Source of the DNA: Piscirickettsiaceae bacterium
GTDB lineage: Bacteria > Pseudomonadota > Gammaproteobacteria > Nitrosococcales > Methylophagaceae
Length of the DNA: 64,000 nucleotides
Reading direction: 5' to 3'
Assembly (NCBI GenBank): GCA_024685995.1
Contig: JAIBDY010000001.1
Location: forward strand, 43,719-107,718
The notes under the pieces are model-generated. The model was not told the origin of the DNA. It did not search any database and saw only the letters and a program-made list of their open reading frames with translations. Below, piece by piece: positions 46,327-57,150 of this stretch (position 1 is its first letter; the number at the start of each line of letters is the position of its first letter). Made by a program: the position numbers and the translations under genes.

Positions 46327-47601
46327 ATGAAGACAACACACTCGATCACTGTTGGCATCGATGTAGGCACCTCTGCATGTCGCGTCATGGCGATCGATGA
46401 ACAGGGCAGTATTGTCGCCAGCGATCGGCTGGCCATGCCAGAAACAGGCACAATGCAAGATCCTGCTATGCAATGGCAAACGGTCAAACTTGTCTTGGGC
46501 CAAGTCATCACACAATGTGCTGGACTGACCATCAAAGCCATTAACGTTGATGCCACATCAGGGTCGGTCATGATGACCAATCATTATGGTAGACCCATTT
46601 CAGCGATGTTGATGTATCACGATGACCGTGCCATTGAACAAAGCAAAAAGATAGTCAATCTAGCACCAGCACACTCAGGCGCTCATGGTCCGACCAGTGG
46701 ACTTGCAAAACTGTGTTTTTTTCAACAACAAACTCTTCCCTCTGAAGCCCAATTTATTCATCAAGCTGATTGGATCAATTTTAATTTGGGAGCGCCGTTG
46801 GGGATCACCGATGAAAATAATGCCTTGAAGACCGGCTACGACCCTGTAAAACGGCGTTGGCCACAATGGCTTGACCATGTCACGAATACCCACTACTTAC
46901 CCGTAGTCGTGCCTGTTGGCAAAACAATAGGTCGCTTATCAACGGCCTTGTGCCGAGAGTTTAAACTCACGATTCCCCCCGATATTATTGCCGGCACAAC
47001 CGATAGCATTGCTGGCGTCATCGCGACAGGTATCAAGCAAACAGGCCAAGCCGTTACCTCATTAGGATCGACCTTAGTGGTCAAATTAATCAGCGGCCAA
47101 GCCGTATTCGTACCCAAGCAAGGTATCTATAGTCATCGCTTAGCCAATCGTTGGTTAGTGGGGGGAGCCTCTAATACCGGTGGTGCCCCATTACGCCATT
47201 TTTTTCTGATCAAGCCCTCGACCAGCTCAGTGCACAAATCGATCTCATCGCACCTACGTTGGAGTATTGTCCGCTACTGTCGCCAGGCGAGCGCTTCCCT
47301 ATTTGATGACCCAACTTACGCCCCGAGACTCACACCAGGACCCGCATCTGATGTCCATTTTTGCCATAGCTTATTGCAAAGCATCGCCAATATTGAACGC
47401 CTGACATATCAATGTTTGGCAGCCGCTGGAGCTCATCCAGTCACTGCAGTCTATACGGTTGGCGGTGGTGCCAAAAACCCAATTTGGACAACAATACGTG
47501 AACGTACATTAGCGGTCCCAATAGTATTAGCTACGCAAACTGAAGCGGCTTACGGTAACGCGCTGATTGCCCAAGGCCATATCAACACCCTATGTACATA
47601 A
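46327..47601 (+). CDS. FGGY-family carbohydrate kinase with a compensated frameshift
   Basis: 424 residues from ATG 46327. The phosphate-binding GIDVGTSACRVMAIDEQG, the Asp segment GITDENNALKTGYDP, the second phosphate loop GTTDSIAGVIATG, GGASNTGGAPLRHF and the C-terminal TVGGGAKNP show a D-ribulose-kinase-like FGGY protein. Residues about 292-326 do not fit. Over 47200-47304 the +1-shifted frame instead encodes a family-like stretch (SDQALDQLSAQIDLIAP, LSPGERFPI). A missing T in the T7 run at 47199-47205 and an extra T at 47302-47304 compensate each other. The gene remains open but carries about 34 altered residues. Either two sequence errors or a real double mutation; activity is uncertain. 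Confidence 0.85.
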   Translation: MKTTHSITVGIDVGTSACRVMAIDEQGSIVASDRLAMPETGTMQDPAMQWQTVKLVLGQVITQCAGLTIKAINVDATSGSVMMTNHYGRPISAMLMYHDDRAIEQSKKIVNLAPAHSGAHGPTSGLAKLCFFQQQTLPSEAQFIHQADWINFNLGAPLGITDENNALKTGYDPVKRRWPQWLDHVTNTHYLPVVVPVGKTIGRLSTALCREFKLTIPPDIIAGTTDSIAGVIATGIKQTGQAVTSLGSTLVVKLISGQAVFVPKQGIYSHRLANRWLVGGASNTGGAPLRHFFLIKPSTSSVHKSISSHLRWSIVRYCRQASASLFDDPTYAPRLTPGPASDVHFCHSLLQSIANIERLTYQCLAAAGAHPVTAVYTVGGGAKNPIWTTIRERTLAVPIVLATQTEAAYGNALIAQGHINTLCT

Positions 47602-47624
47602 AACAAGCGAGGATAAAATAAAAA

Positions 47625-50634
<3,010 letters not shown>

Positions 50635-51816
50635 TTAATAAAGTTGTGCTATTCGGGCTACCGCTTCTAATAGTTTGGTTTCATCTTGGGTATAAGCAAA
50701 GCGTATATGGTGTTGTGCACCGTGAACACCGAAATCATCACCCGGTGTCACAGCAACCCCTGCTTCGTTCAACCAGTATTGTGATAGCGCCATGCTGTCT
50801 GGGACTTGTTCATTCAAAAAATGTTGGCAATCTGCATAGATATAAAAGGCACCTTGTGGCGTTGCCTTGATATCAAAGCCCAGTGACTGCAAGGCGCTCA
50901 ACAAGGTATTTCGCCGTTGTTCAAATACACATCGCCGTTGTTCTAGTATCGCTAATGTTGACGTTTCAAATGCAGCTAAAGCGGCATATTGTGACACGGT
51001 TGGCGCTGCTAAGAACAGGTTTTGAGCCAATTTATCCATTACCGAGGTATAGGCTTCCGGCACCACTAACCAACCTAATCGCCACCCTGTCATACCGAAA
51101 TACTTAGAAAAGCTATTTAGTACAAAAGCGTGTGGATCGACTGCTAATGCCGTCGTCATATCCACATCATCATACGTCAAGCCATGATAAATCTCGTCGA
51201 CCGCCAATACGCCTTGCTTCTCCTGAATCGCTGCAGAGAGTGTCGATAACTGTAATCGCGACAATATACTGCCCGTTGGGTTCGATGGTGAAGCCAACAA
51301 TGCCATGTCGGTATGCTCGTCCCAATGTCGTTCAATATCAGCCGCAGTGAGTTGATAACCATTACTTTCGCTGACGGCTATCATTTTCGCTCGCCCTTCT
51401 ACAAAACGGGCAAAATGTCGGTTACAAGGATAACCCGGATCGGCTAATAAAATATTACCGCCAGACTCGAGCAACGCCCCCATTAATAGTAGCAGACCAC
51501 CCGATGCTCCTGGCGTGATAATAATACGATTTACCGGTATAGCAACTTGGTACGTTTGCAGATACCAATCAGCAATGGCTTGACGTAATTCGGGCAACCC
51601 TAAAGCGGGGGTATAATGCGTTTTTCCCGCGTGTAGAGCCGCGACACCAGCATCAATGATCGGTTGAGGCGTCGAAAAATCAGGCTCCCCCACTTCTAGG
51701 TGAATAATCTGTCGTCCTTGAGCTTCAAGCTGTTTGGCCTGAGCCAATATATCCATCACATGAAAAGGCGAAATCTGCTCGGCCCGCTTCGCGAGCCTTA
51801 ATTTAGTGTTGGGCAT
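50635..51816 (-). CDS. PLP-dependent class I/II aminotransferase
   Basis: 393 residues. PLP-fold type I: HLEVGEPDFSTPQPII, ITPGASGGLLLLMG, LASPSNPTGSILSR (Asn of the PLP ring), DEIYHGLTYDD (Asp to pyridine N), the Schiff-base Lys in LNSFSKYFGMTGWRLGW and HIRFAYTQ (carboxylate Arg). It resembles aspartate/aromatic aminotransferases of the Igamma subgroup; the amino donor cannot be fixed. The start overlaps the HAD hydrolase by 14 bp; icd follows at 57 bp. Confidence 0.92.
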   Translation of the reverse strand: MPNTKLRLAKRAEQISPFHVMDILAQAKQLEAQGRQIIHLEVGEPDFSTPQPIIDAGVAALHAGKTHYTPALGLPELRQAIADWYLQTYQVAIPVNRIIITPGASGGLLLLMGALLESGGNILLADPGYPCNRHFARFVEGRAKMIAVSESNGYQLTAADIERHWDEHTDMALLASPSNPTGSILSRLQLSTLSAAIQEKQGVLAVDEIYHGLTYDDVDMTTALAVDPHAFVLNSFSKYFGMTGWRLGWLVVPEAYTSVMDKLAQNLFLAAPTVSQYAALAAFETSTLAILEQRRCVFEQRRNTLLSALQSLGFDIKATPQGAFYIYADCQHFLNEQVPDSMALSQYWLNEAGVAVTPGDDFGVHGAQHHIRFAYTQDETKLLEAVARIAQLY

Positions 51817-52570
51817 GTAGCCTCTTTAAGCTATCAACCGTCACACAGTCGTCATCCAGCGGCACACCTGCCAATACTTGGCAAGTCTGCCCTATATCAC
51901 CGAGGTGGTCTAACACTGATATTGCACCCGTGAAGTCATCATTTTCTGTATACCCATTGAGCGTGACAATCGTTGGGATACCCGCGCTTAATGATGCTTT
52001 AAGCCCATTTTCAGAGTCCTCTATCACGATGCATTCGTTCGCCTTTAAACCCAGTTCGGTTAAACAATGATGAAAAATATCCGGTGCAGGTTTTTTCGCC
52101 GTCACAATATCGCCAGCGGCAATACAATCAAACCAGTCCAAAGCTGACCGACTCAATGTATTTTGAATAAGCGCCGTGACATTTTCAGGTATTGTCGTCG
52201 TCGCAATAGCAATGCGCAAATCTGAGTGGCGAAGCGCATTAAGCAGCCTCGACACGCCTAGCCGCAAATCGATCCTCTTCTCGGCTAACAGGGAGACATA
52301 GATTCCTGTTTTAGCAGCGTATAAATGGTGGATGTATGTCGCCATATCACCGCCATGATCAAATGTCGGGTGAAAGACAGACAGGTAATAAGCGATACGC
52401 TCTTTACCCCCCGCCACGGCTAACAACTTACCATATATGGCTTCGTCCCAAACCCAATCTAACCCCGCCTCAGAAAACGCTTGATTGAAAGCAATACGAT
52501 GACCATCTCGTTCGGTGTCTGCCAGTGTACCGTCGACATCAAAAATCACTGCTTTTAACCGTTCAAGCAC
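51803..52570 (-). CDS. HAD-superfamily hydrolase (CbbY/beta-PGM-like)
   Basis: 255 residues from GTG 52570, chosen because AGGAG lies 8 nt upstream; the 52618 frame start has no SD. Motif I VIFDVDGTLADTE, cap domain (about 20-95), motif II IAIATTT, motif III AKKPAPD and motif IV VIEDSENGLKAS. The overall pattern is CbbY-like, that is, sugar-phosphate phosphatase or phosphomutase. Overlaps the aminotransferase gene by 14 bp. The 110 bp to dksA hold the divergent promoters. Confidence 0.92.
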   Translation of the reverse strand: MLERLKAVIFDVDGTLADTERDGHRIAFNQAFSEAGLDWVWDEAIYGKLLAVAGGKERIAYYLSVFHPTFDHGGDMATYIHHLYAAKTGIYVSLLAEKRIDLRLGVSRLLNALRHSDLRIAIATTTIPENVTALIQNTLSRSALDWFDCIAAGDIVTAKKPAPDIFHHCLTELGLKANECIVIEDSENGLKASLSAGIPTIVTLNGYTENDDFTGAISVLDHLGDIGQTCQVLAGVPLDDDCVTVDSLKRLHAQH

Positions 52571-52680
52571 TCGTTTTTCTCCTACAAAATGAGATAAAAT
52601 GATAGCAAGTTTTTGCACAATAGGGTTTCCTCTGGTATAGATGCGCCCTTAAATTTGAAAAGATACGAGGTTTTCACACA

Positions 52681-53103
52681 ATGGATTCGACACAGATGGA
52701 AGCAAAATTCACCCCCTACGATGAGGCATCGGGTGAAGATTACATGAACGACGAACAGGTCGCGCATTTTCGGACTATTCTAGGAAACTGGCGTAAACAG
52801 CTCATGGAAGAAGTTGACCGCACGGTACACCACATGCAGGATGATGCCGCGAACTTTCCCGATCCAAATGACCGCGCGACGCAAGAAGAAGAGTTCACAC
52901 TCGAACTTAGAACGCGTGACCGTGAACGTAAACTGATCAAAAAGATCGAAGAGTCTTTAGAAGACCTTGATAAAGGTGATTATGGTTATTGTGAGTCTTG
53001 TGGCACCGATATTGGTATTCGTCGCCTAGAAGCTAGACCAACTGCAACCCTCTGTATTGATTGTAAAACGTTGGCAGAAATTCGCGAGAAAAACCGCGTA
53101 TAA
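52681..53103 (+). CDS. dksA: RNA polymerase-binding transcription factor DksA
   Basis: 140 residues. A coiled-coil hairpin (about 25-95) carries the tip motif D61-x2-D64-x-A66 (DPNDRAT) that acts in the RNAP secondary channel. Four-Cys zinc finger C104, C107, C125, C128 (CESCGTDIG ... CIDC). DksA works with ppGpp to control rRNA and amino acid promoters. It is monocistronic: a strong rho-independent terminator follows 51 bp past the stop. GAGG lies 10 nt upstream of the ATG. Confidence 0.98.
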   Translation: MDSTQMEAKFTPYDEASGEDYMNDEQVAHFRTILGNWRKQLMEEVDRTVHHMQDDAANFPDPNDRATQEEEFTLELRTRDRERKLIKKIEESLEDLDKGDYGYCESCGTDIGIRRLEARPTATLCIDCKTLAEIREKNRV

Positions 53104-53154
53104 GGCCAAAGCAATTGCTATGTCGATGCTAGCATTCAGCTAACGTCATCTATT

Positions 53155-53182
53155 AATGCCCCGTTTTAATTGGGGCATTTTG
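53155..53182 (+). terminator. Rho-independent terminator of dksA
   Basis: AATGCCCC (53155-53162), 9-nt loop, GGGGCATT (53172-53179), then TTG, the stem end supplying a TTTT run (53178-53181). GC-rich stem at the expected distance after dksA. Confidence 0.85.
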
Positions 53183-53288
53183 ATATCTAATCTGTCAGAT
53201 CCATCCAGAATCTAGTAGTGCAATTTTCATTTTGATTGTCTTAATTTCACGTTATACTTTCAAATCACTACTCTTTAGGTAACGTAGC

Positions 53289-55253
53289 ATGGCACAAGAA
53301 AACATTCAGTCGACCCTAAATGAAGTTCGCATCTTTCCGCCGAGCCAAGACTTTATCAATACCGCTGCCTTATCAGCAGATAATCTCGCTACATTACATG
53401 CCAAAGCCAAGCAAGATAACCCCGCATTCTGGGCAGAGCAGGCGCGTCAAGAAATCGATTGGCAACAGCCCTTCACAACAACATTAGATGAATCAAACGC
53501 CCCTTTCTACCGCTGGTTTCATGATGGTAAATTAAATGCATCATACAACTGCTTAGATCGCCACCTAGCAAGCAATGCCGATAAAACCGCCATCATTTTC
53601 GAAGGTGAGCCGGGAGATACGCAACATATTAGTTATCGTGAGTTACACCAACGCGTCTGCCGTTTTGCCAATGCCTTAAAAAATCAAGGCATTCAACGAG
53701 GTGATCGCGTCATTATCTATATGCCAATGATCACTGAAGCCGTAGTCGCAATGCAGGCTTGTGCACGCATTGGGGCAATTCACTCTGTTGTGTTTGGTGG
53801 TTTCTCGGCAACCTCTTTGAAAGACCGTATTGAGGATACTGGTGCCAAAATGATCATCACTGCTGACGGCGGACATCGTGGTGGCAAAATCATCGAGCTC
53901 AAAGCCATCACGGATCAAGCGCTAGAAACAGCGTGTGAACATATCGAAACCGTCATTGTTTATCAACGAACGGGCCATGACATCAACTTCAATGCAGAAC
54001 GTGATATTTGGTGGTCTGATGCAGAACTAGGTCAATCAACAGACTGCGAACCAGAATGGGTTAATGCTGACCACCCACTTTTCCTTTTATATACATCAGG
54101 TTCAACAGGTAAACCAAAAGGCATACAACACTCCACAGGGGGGTATCTACTCAATGCTATCACCACTATGCGTTGGGTGTTTGATATTCAAAATAATGAT
54201 GTTTTTTGGTGTACCGCAGATGTCGGTTGGATTACAGGCCATACCTATGTAGCTTATGGCCCTTTAGCAACAGGCGCTACGATTGTCATTTATGAAGGGG
54301 TGCCAACCGTGCCAGATGCGGGACGATTTTGGGATATCTGCCAACGCCATCAAGTGACTATTTTTTACACCGCGCCCACAGCTATTAGAGCATTAATGAA
54401 AATCGGCGGGACCTTTCCGCATTCATACGACTTAACTAGTCTTCGTTTACTTGGCACGGTCGGCGAACCCATCAATCCAGAGGCTTGGATGTGGTATCAC
54501 AATATTATCGGGCAACAACGTTGTCCCATTGTTGATACTTGGTGGCAAACAGAAACCGGTGCGCATATGATTGCCCCCGTTCCCGCGGCCACCATCACCA
54601 AACCAGGATCTTGTACCCATGCCCTGCCGGGGATTGATGCCGCTGTGGTCAACCAGCAAGGAGAAGAGATCACCGAAGCAAACCAAGGTGGCTTTTTAGT
54701 GATTCGTCAACCGTGGCCATCGATGATCCAAACCGTCTGGGGTGATGACCAACGTTATAAAGACACCTATTGGCCATATTTCGATGGACGATATTATTTA
54801 TCTGGTGACAGTGCGCGGCGAGACGAAGAAGGTTATTTTTGGATTATGGGCCGAATTGATGATGTATTAAATGTATCAGGCCATCGCCTCGGAACCATGG
54901 AAATTGAGTCCGCCTTAGTCGCACATGAACGTGTTGCTGAAGCCGCAGTCGTAGGTCAACCCCACGATATCAAAGGCGAATCGATTTTTGCTTATGTCGT
55001 TTTAAAAGGGGACCGACCGACCGATGGCGTTGATGACGCATTGACTAAAGAGCTGCGTGACTGGGTCGGCTCACAGATTGGCGCTATCGCAAAGCCTGAC
55101 AATATACGATACGCCGACAATTTGCCTAAAACGCGATCCGGTAAAATTATGCGTCGACTATTACGGACTATCGCCAGTGGCGAGGCTATTACACAAGATA
55201 CGTCCACGCTAGAAAACGAAGGCATTTTACCGCAGCTTCAAGGCATAGCCTGA
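53289..55253 (+). CDS. acs: Acetyl-CoA synthetase (AMP-forming)
   Basis: 654 residues, the usual Acs length (E. coli 652). P-loop [18 protein letters not shown], acetate pocket Trp in [36 protein letters not shown], and the acetylatable Lys in [15 protein letters not shown] at the C terminus. It activates acetate to acetyl-CoA. It lies 1 bp before hslR, so read-through is certain. The A/T-rich 185 bp upstream hold the dksA terminator and the acs promoter. No acetyltransferase (Pat) gene is nearby. Confidence 0.98.
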   Translation: MAQENIQSTLNEVRIFPPSQDFINTAALSADNLATLHAKAKQDNPAFWAEQARQEIDWQQPFTTTLDESNAPFYRWFHDGKLNASYNCLDRHLASNADKTAIIFEGEPGDTQHISYRELHQRVCRFANALKNQGIQRGDRVIIYMPMITEAVVAMQACARIGAIHSVVFGGFSATSLKDRIEDTGAKMIITADGGHRGGKIIELKAITDQALETACEHIETVIVYQRTGHDINFNAERDIWWSDAELGQSTDCEPEWVNADHPLFLLYTSGSTGKPKGIQHSTGGYLLNAITTMRWVFDIQNNDVFWCTADVGWITGHTYVAYGPLATGATIVIYEGVPTVPDAGRFWDICQRHQVTIFYTAPTAIRALMKIGGTFPHSYDLTSLRLLGTVGEPINPEAWMWYHNIIGQQRCPIVDTWWQTETGAHMIAPVPAATITKPGSCTHALPGIDAAVVNQQGEEITEANQGGFLVIRQPWPSMIQTVWGDDQRYKDTYWPYFDGRYYLSGDSARRDEEGYFWIMGRIDDVLNVSGHRLGTMEIESALVAHERVAEAAVVGQPHDIKGESIFAYVVLKGDRPTDGVDDALTKELRDWVGSQIGAIAKPDNIRYADNLPKTRSGKIMRRLLRTIASGEAITQDTSTLENEGILPQLQGIA

Positions 55254-55254
55254 C

Positions 55255-55656
55255 ATGAACAAAAGAGCACAAGCCAATGATGCTGTTCAACGCATAGACA
55301 AGTGGTTGTGGGCTGCACGTTTCTATAAAACACGTGGCCTCGCTGTCGAAGCCGTGAATGGTGGTAAAGTTCACCTCAATAAACACCGCGTTAAACCCAG
55401 CCGGACTGTGAAAGAAAACGATGTCTTAACTATATCTAAACCGCCCTACGAACATACAATTACCGTGTTAGGTTTGGCTACACAACGTAGACCCGCCTCA
55501 GAAGCCCAGTTACTGTATCGTGAAAGTCAACAAAGTATCGACAAACGCGAAAAACTACGCCAAGAAATAAAAAACCAACCCTTAGGCTTTCGACACGATC
55601 AAAGTAAACCCAATAAGCGTGAACGTCGCCATATCATTAAGTTCACTCGAGGCTAG
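55255..55656 (+). CDS. hslR: Ribosome-associated heat shock protein HslR (Hsp15)
   Basis: 133 residues. S4 RNA-binding domain (about 10-70: [39 protein letters not shown]) and a basic C-terminal extension ([28 protein letters not shown]) as in E. coli Hsp15 (133 residues). Hsp15 rescues 50S subunits with a blocked nascent chain. The start is 1 bp after the acs stop and mazG follows 2 bp after its own, so this is a three-gene unit. Confidence 0.96.
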   Translation: MNKRAQANDAVQRIDKWLWAARFYKTRGLAVEAVNGGKVHLNKHRVKPSRTVKENDVLTISKPPYEHTITVLGLATQRRPASEAQLLYRESQQSIDKREKLRQEIKNQPLGFRHDQSKPNKRERRHIIKFTRG

Positions 55657-55658
55657 CC

Positions 55659-56075
55659 ATGTCCTCCCCATCCCCCCAAAAAGGCTTACTTGCAAAAGCC
55701 GATAACACACTACCTACAATGAAATATGCAATAGAACTGCAACTTCTTGCCGCCCAAGTCGGCTTTGATTGGCCGGATCTGGATGGTGTCATCGCTAAAA
55801 TCAAAGAAGAACTCGACGAAGTCGTTGCCGAAATAGGTCTCGATGATAATCATGCACGACAACAAGATGAAATGGGGGACTTATTATTGGCTTGTACAAA
55901 CTTAGCGCGTCATTTAAATGTCGATCCCGAACTCGCTTTACAAAGTGCAAACCAAAAGTTCTACCAACGCTTTACAGCGATCGAAGCATTGGCATCTGCG
56001 AGCAATTCAACCCTATCCCAGCAATCACCTGAACAGCTCAATACCCTTTGGCTTCAAGCAAAAGAAGCTGAATAA
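55659..56075 (+). CDS. Half-length MazG-family nucleotide pyrophosphohydrolase
   Basis: 138 residues, matching only the C-terminal half of canonical MazG (about 265 residues). It starts with KGLLAKADNTLPTMKYAIE, the linker-like region, then VGFDWPDLDGVIAKIKEELDEV with the EExxE metal motif and DEMGDLLLACTNLARHL with ExxD. Both metal motifs of one MazG unit are intact, so it could dimerise and hydrolyse (d)NTPs. No N-terminal half is found upstream, where hslR ends 2 bp before. Ancient truncation or a natural single-domain form; not obviously a recent frameshift. Confidence 0.85.
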   Translation: MSSPSPQKGLLAKADNTLPTMKYAIELQLLAAQVGFDWPDLDGVIAKIKEELDEVVAEIGLDDNHARQQDEMGDLLLACTNLARHLNVDPELALQSANQKFYQRFTAIEALASASNSTLSQQSPEQLNTLWLQAKEAE

Positions 56076-56193
56076 ACCACTCACTCCACGACCGAGCTAC
56101 GTCGTCAAATACCGGTTGACTCCATCGATATTCTCATCTAAAAAATCAACAATACTTTTTGGCACCAATCATGCTTATGAATTAAATAGGGTC

Positions 56194-56210
56194 TTTAGCA
56201 TTTAGCTAAA
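56194..56210 (+). promoter_or_regulatory. Inverted repeat upstream of rpfF
   Basis: TTTAGC-ATTTA-GCTAAA, a perfect 6-bp inverted repeat 64 bp upstream of the rpfF ATG in the 199-bp space after mazG. It may be an operator or a weak mazG terminator; no T tract follows. Confidence 0.35.
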
Positions 56211-56274
56211 CGCAACCAATGAAACCAATACACTAACTGACATTGAAATTGGACTATTTAGGGAGATTTAAAGG

Positions 56275-57150
56275 ATGAATAACCTAGCTACGGTCGTGAA
56301 AGCAGACGGCAGTGACTTACAGAGTGCTGTCTATACACAGCTAACTACACACTACGACAAAAAATATAAAACCGGCTGGTACTACATGCACGCACAGCCA
56401 CGCTCATGTTTTACTTCACAGTTGTTGGATGAAATTAACGATTATCAACAAACTGTAAAATATGACATGCTCAAAACAAAACAAAATCAATACGATTATC
56501 TTGTTTTGGCTTCCGAAGTAGAAGGCACTTTCAATTTAGGCGGTGATTTAGCAGTCTTCTTCGAACTCATCAAGAATAAGAATAAAGTTGGCCTATTAGA
56601 GTACGCCATTAAATGCATCAATGTACTTCATCAGAATATGACGCATTTAGACAGTGAATTGACGACTATCTCTTTAGTCAAAGGGGACGCCTTAGGTGGT
56701 GGTTTTGAAGCAGCGCTATCTAGTAATATTTTAATCGCAGAGCGTGGCAGCAAATTGGGTCTGCCAGAAGTTTTGTTTAATTTATTCCCTGGCATGGGCG
56801 CATACTCACTTTTAAGTAGAAAAGTAAATCGCGTCAAAGCAGAAGAAATCATTTTAAGCGGCAAATTATATAGTGCTGAAGAGCTTTATGAGCTGGGAAT
56901 TGTTGATGTACTAGCTGAGAAAGGCCAAGGAGAAATGGCCGTCTATCAATATATTAAGACAGCAAATGCAAAAGCAAATAGTTACAATGCGATTAGAAAG
57001 GTTCGTGATCTCTGCGATAACATTTCTTATGATGAGTTATTGAATATAACAAAAGTATGGGTCGACTCTGCAATCAAGTTAACGCACAAAGACCTTAGAA
57101 TGATGGAAAGATTAGTCGCACGACAGACTGCTAAAAACACAAACTCATGA
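56275..57150 (+). CDS. rpfF: DSF synthase RpfF (crotonase family)
   Basis: 291 residues, RpfF length. The two catalytic glutamates align: E145 in GDALGGGFEAALSS and E165 in GLPEVLFNLFPGMGAYSLL, equal to E141/E161 of Xanthomonas RpfF with a +4 offset. The RpfF-type opening is also present (TGWYYMHAQPRSCFT; DYLVLASEVEGTFNLGGDL). It makes cis-2-unsaturated fatty acid signals from acyl-ACP by dehydration and thioester cleavage. SD AGGGAG lies 9 nt before the ATG. It runs convergently to rpfC with stops touching. The flanking RpfC and RpfG proteins confirm a complete DSF system. Confidence 0.94.
   Translation: MNNLATVVKADGSDLQSAVYTQLTTHYDKKYKTGWYYMHAQPRSCFTSQLLDEINDYQQTVKYDMLKTKQNQYDYLVLASEVEGTFNLGGDLAVFFELIKNKNKVGLLEYAIKCINVLHQNMTHLDSELTTISLVKGDALGGGFEAALSSNILIAERGSKLGLPEVLFNLFPGMGAYSLLSRKVNRVKAEEIILSGKLYSAEELYELGIVDVLAEKGQGEMAVYQYIKTANAKANSYNAIRKVRDLCDNISYDELLNITKVWVDSAIKLTHKDLRMMERLVARQTAKNTNS

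Noticed and set aside
55918..56205. 95-codon plus-strand open frame overlapping the mazG end
   Set aside because: Mostly inside mazG in another frame; the non-overlapping part has no coding features.
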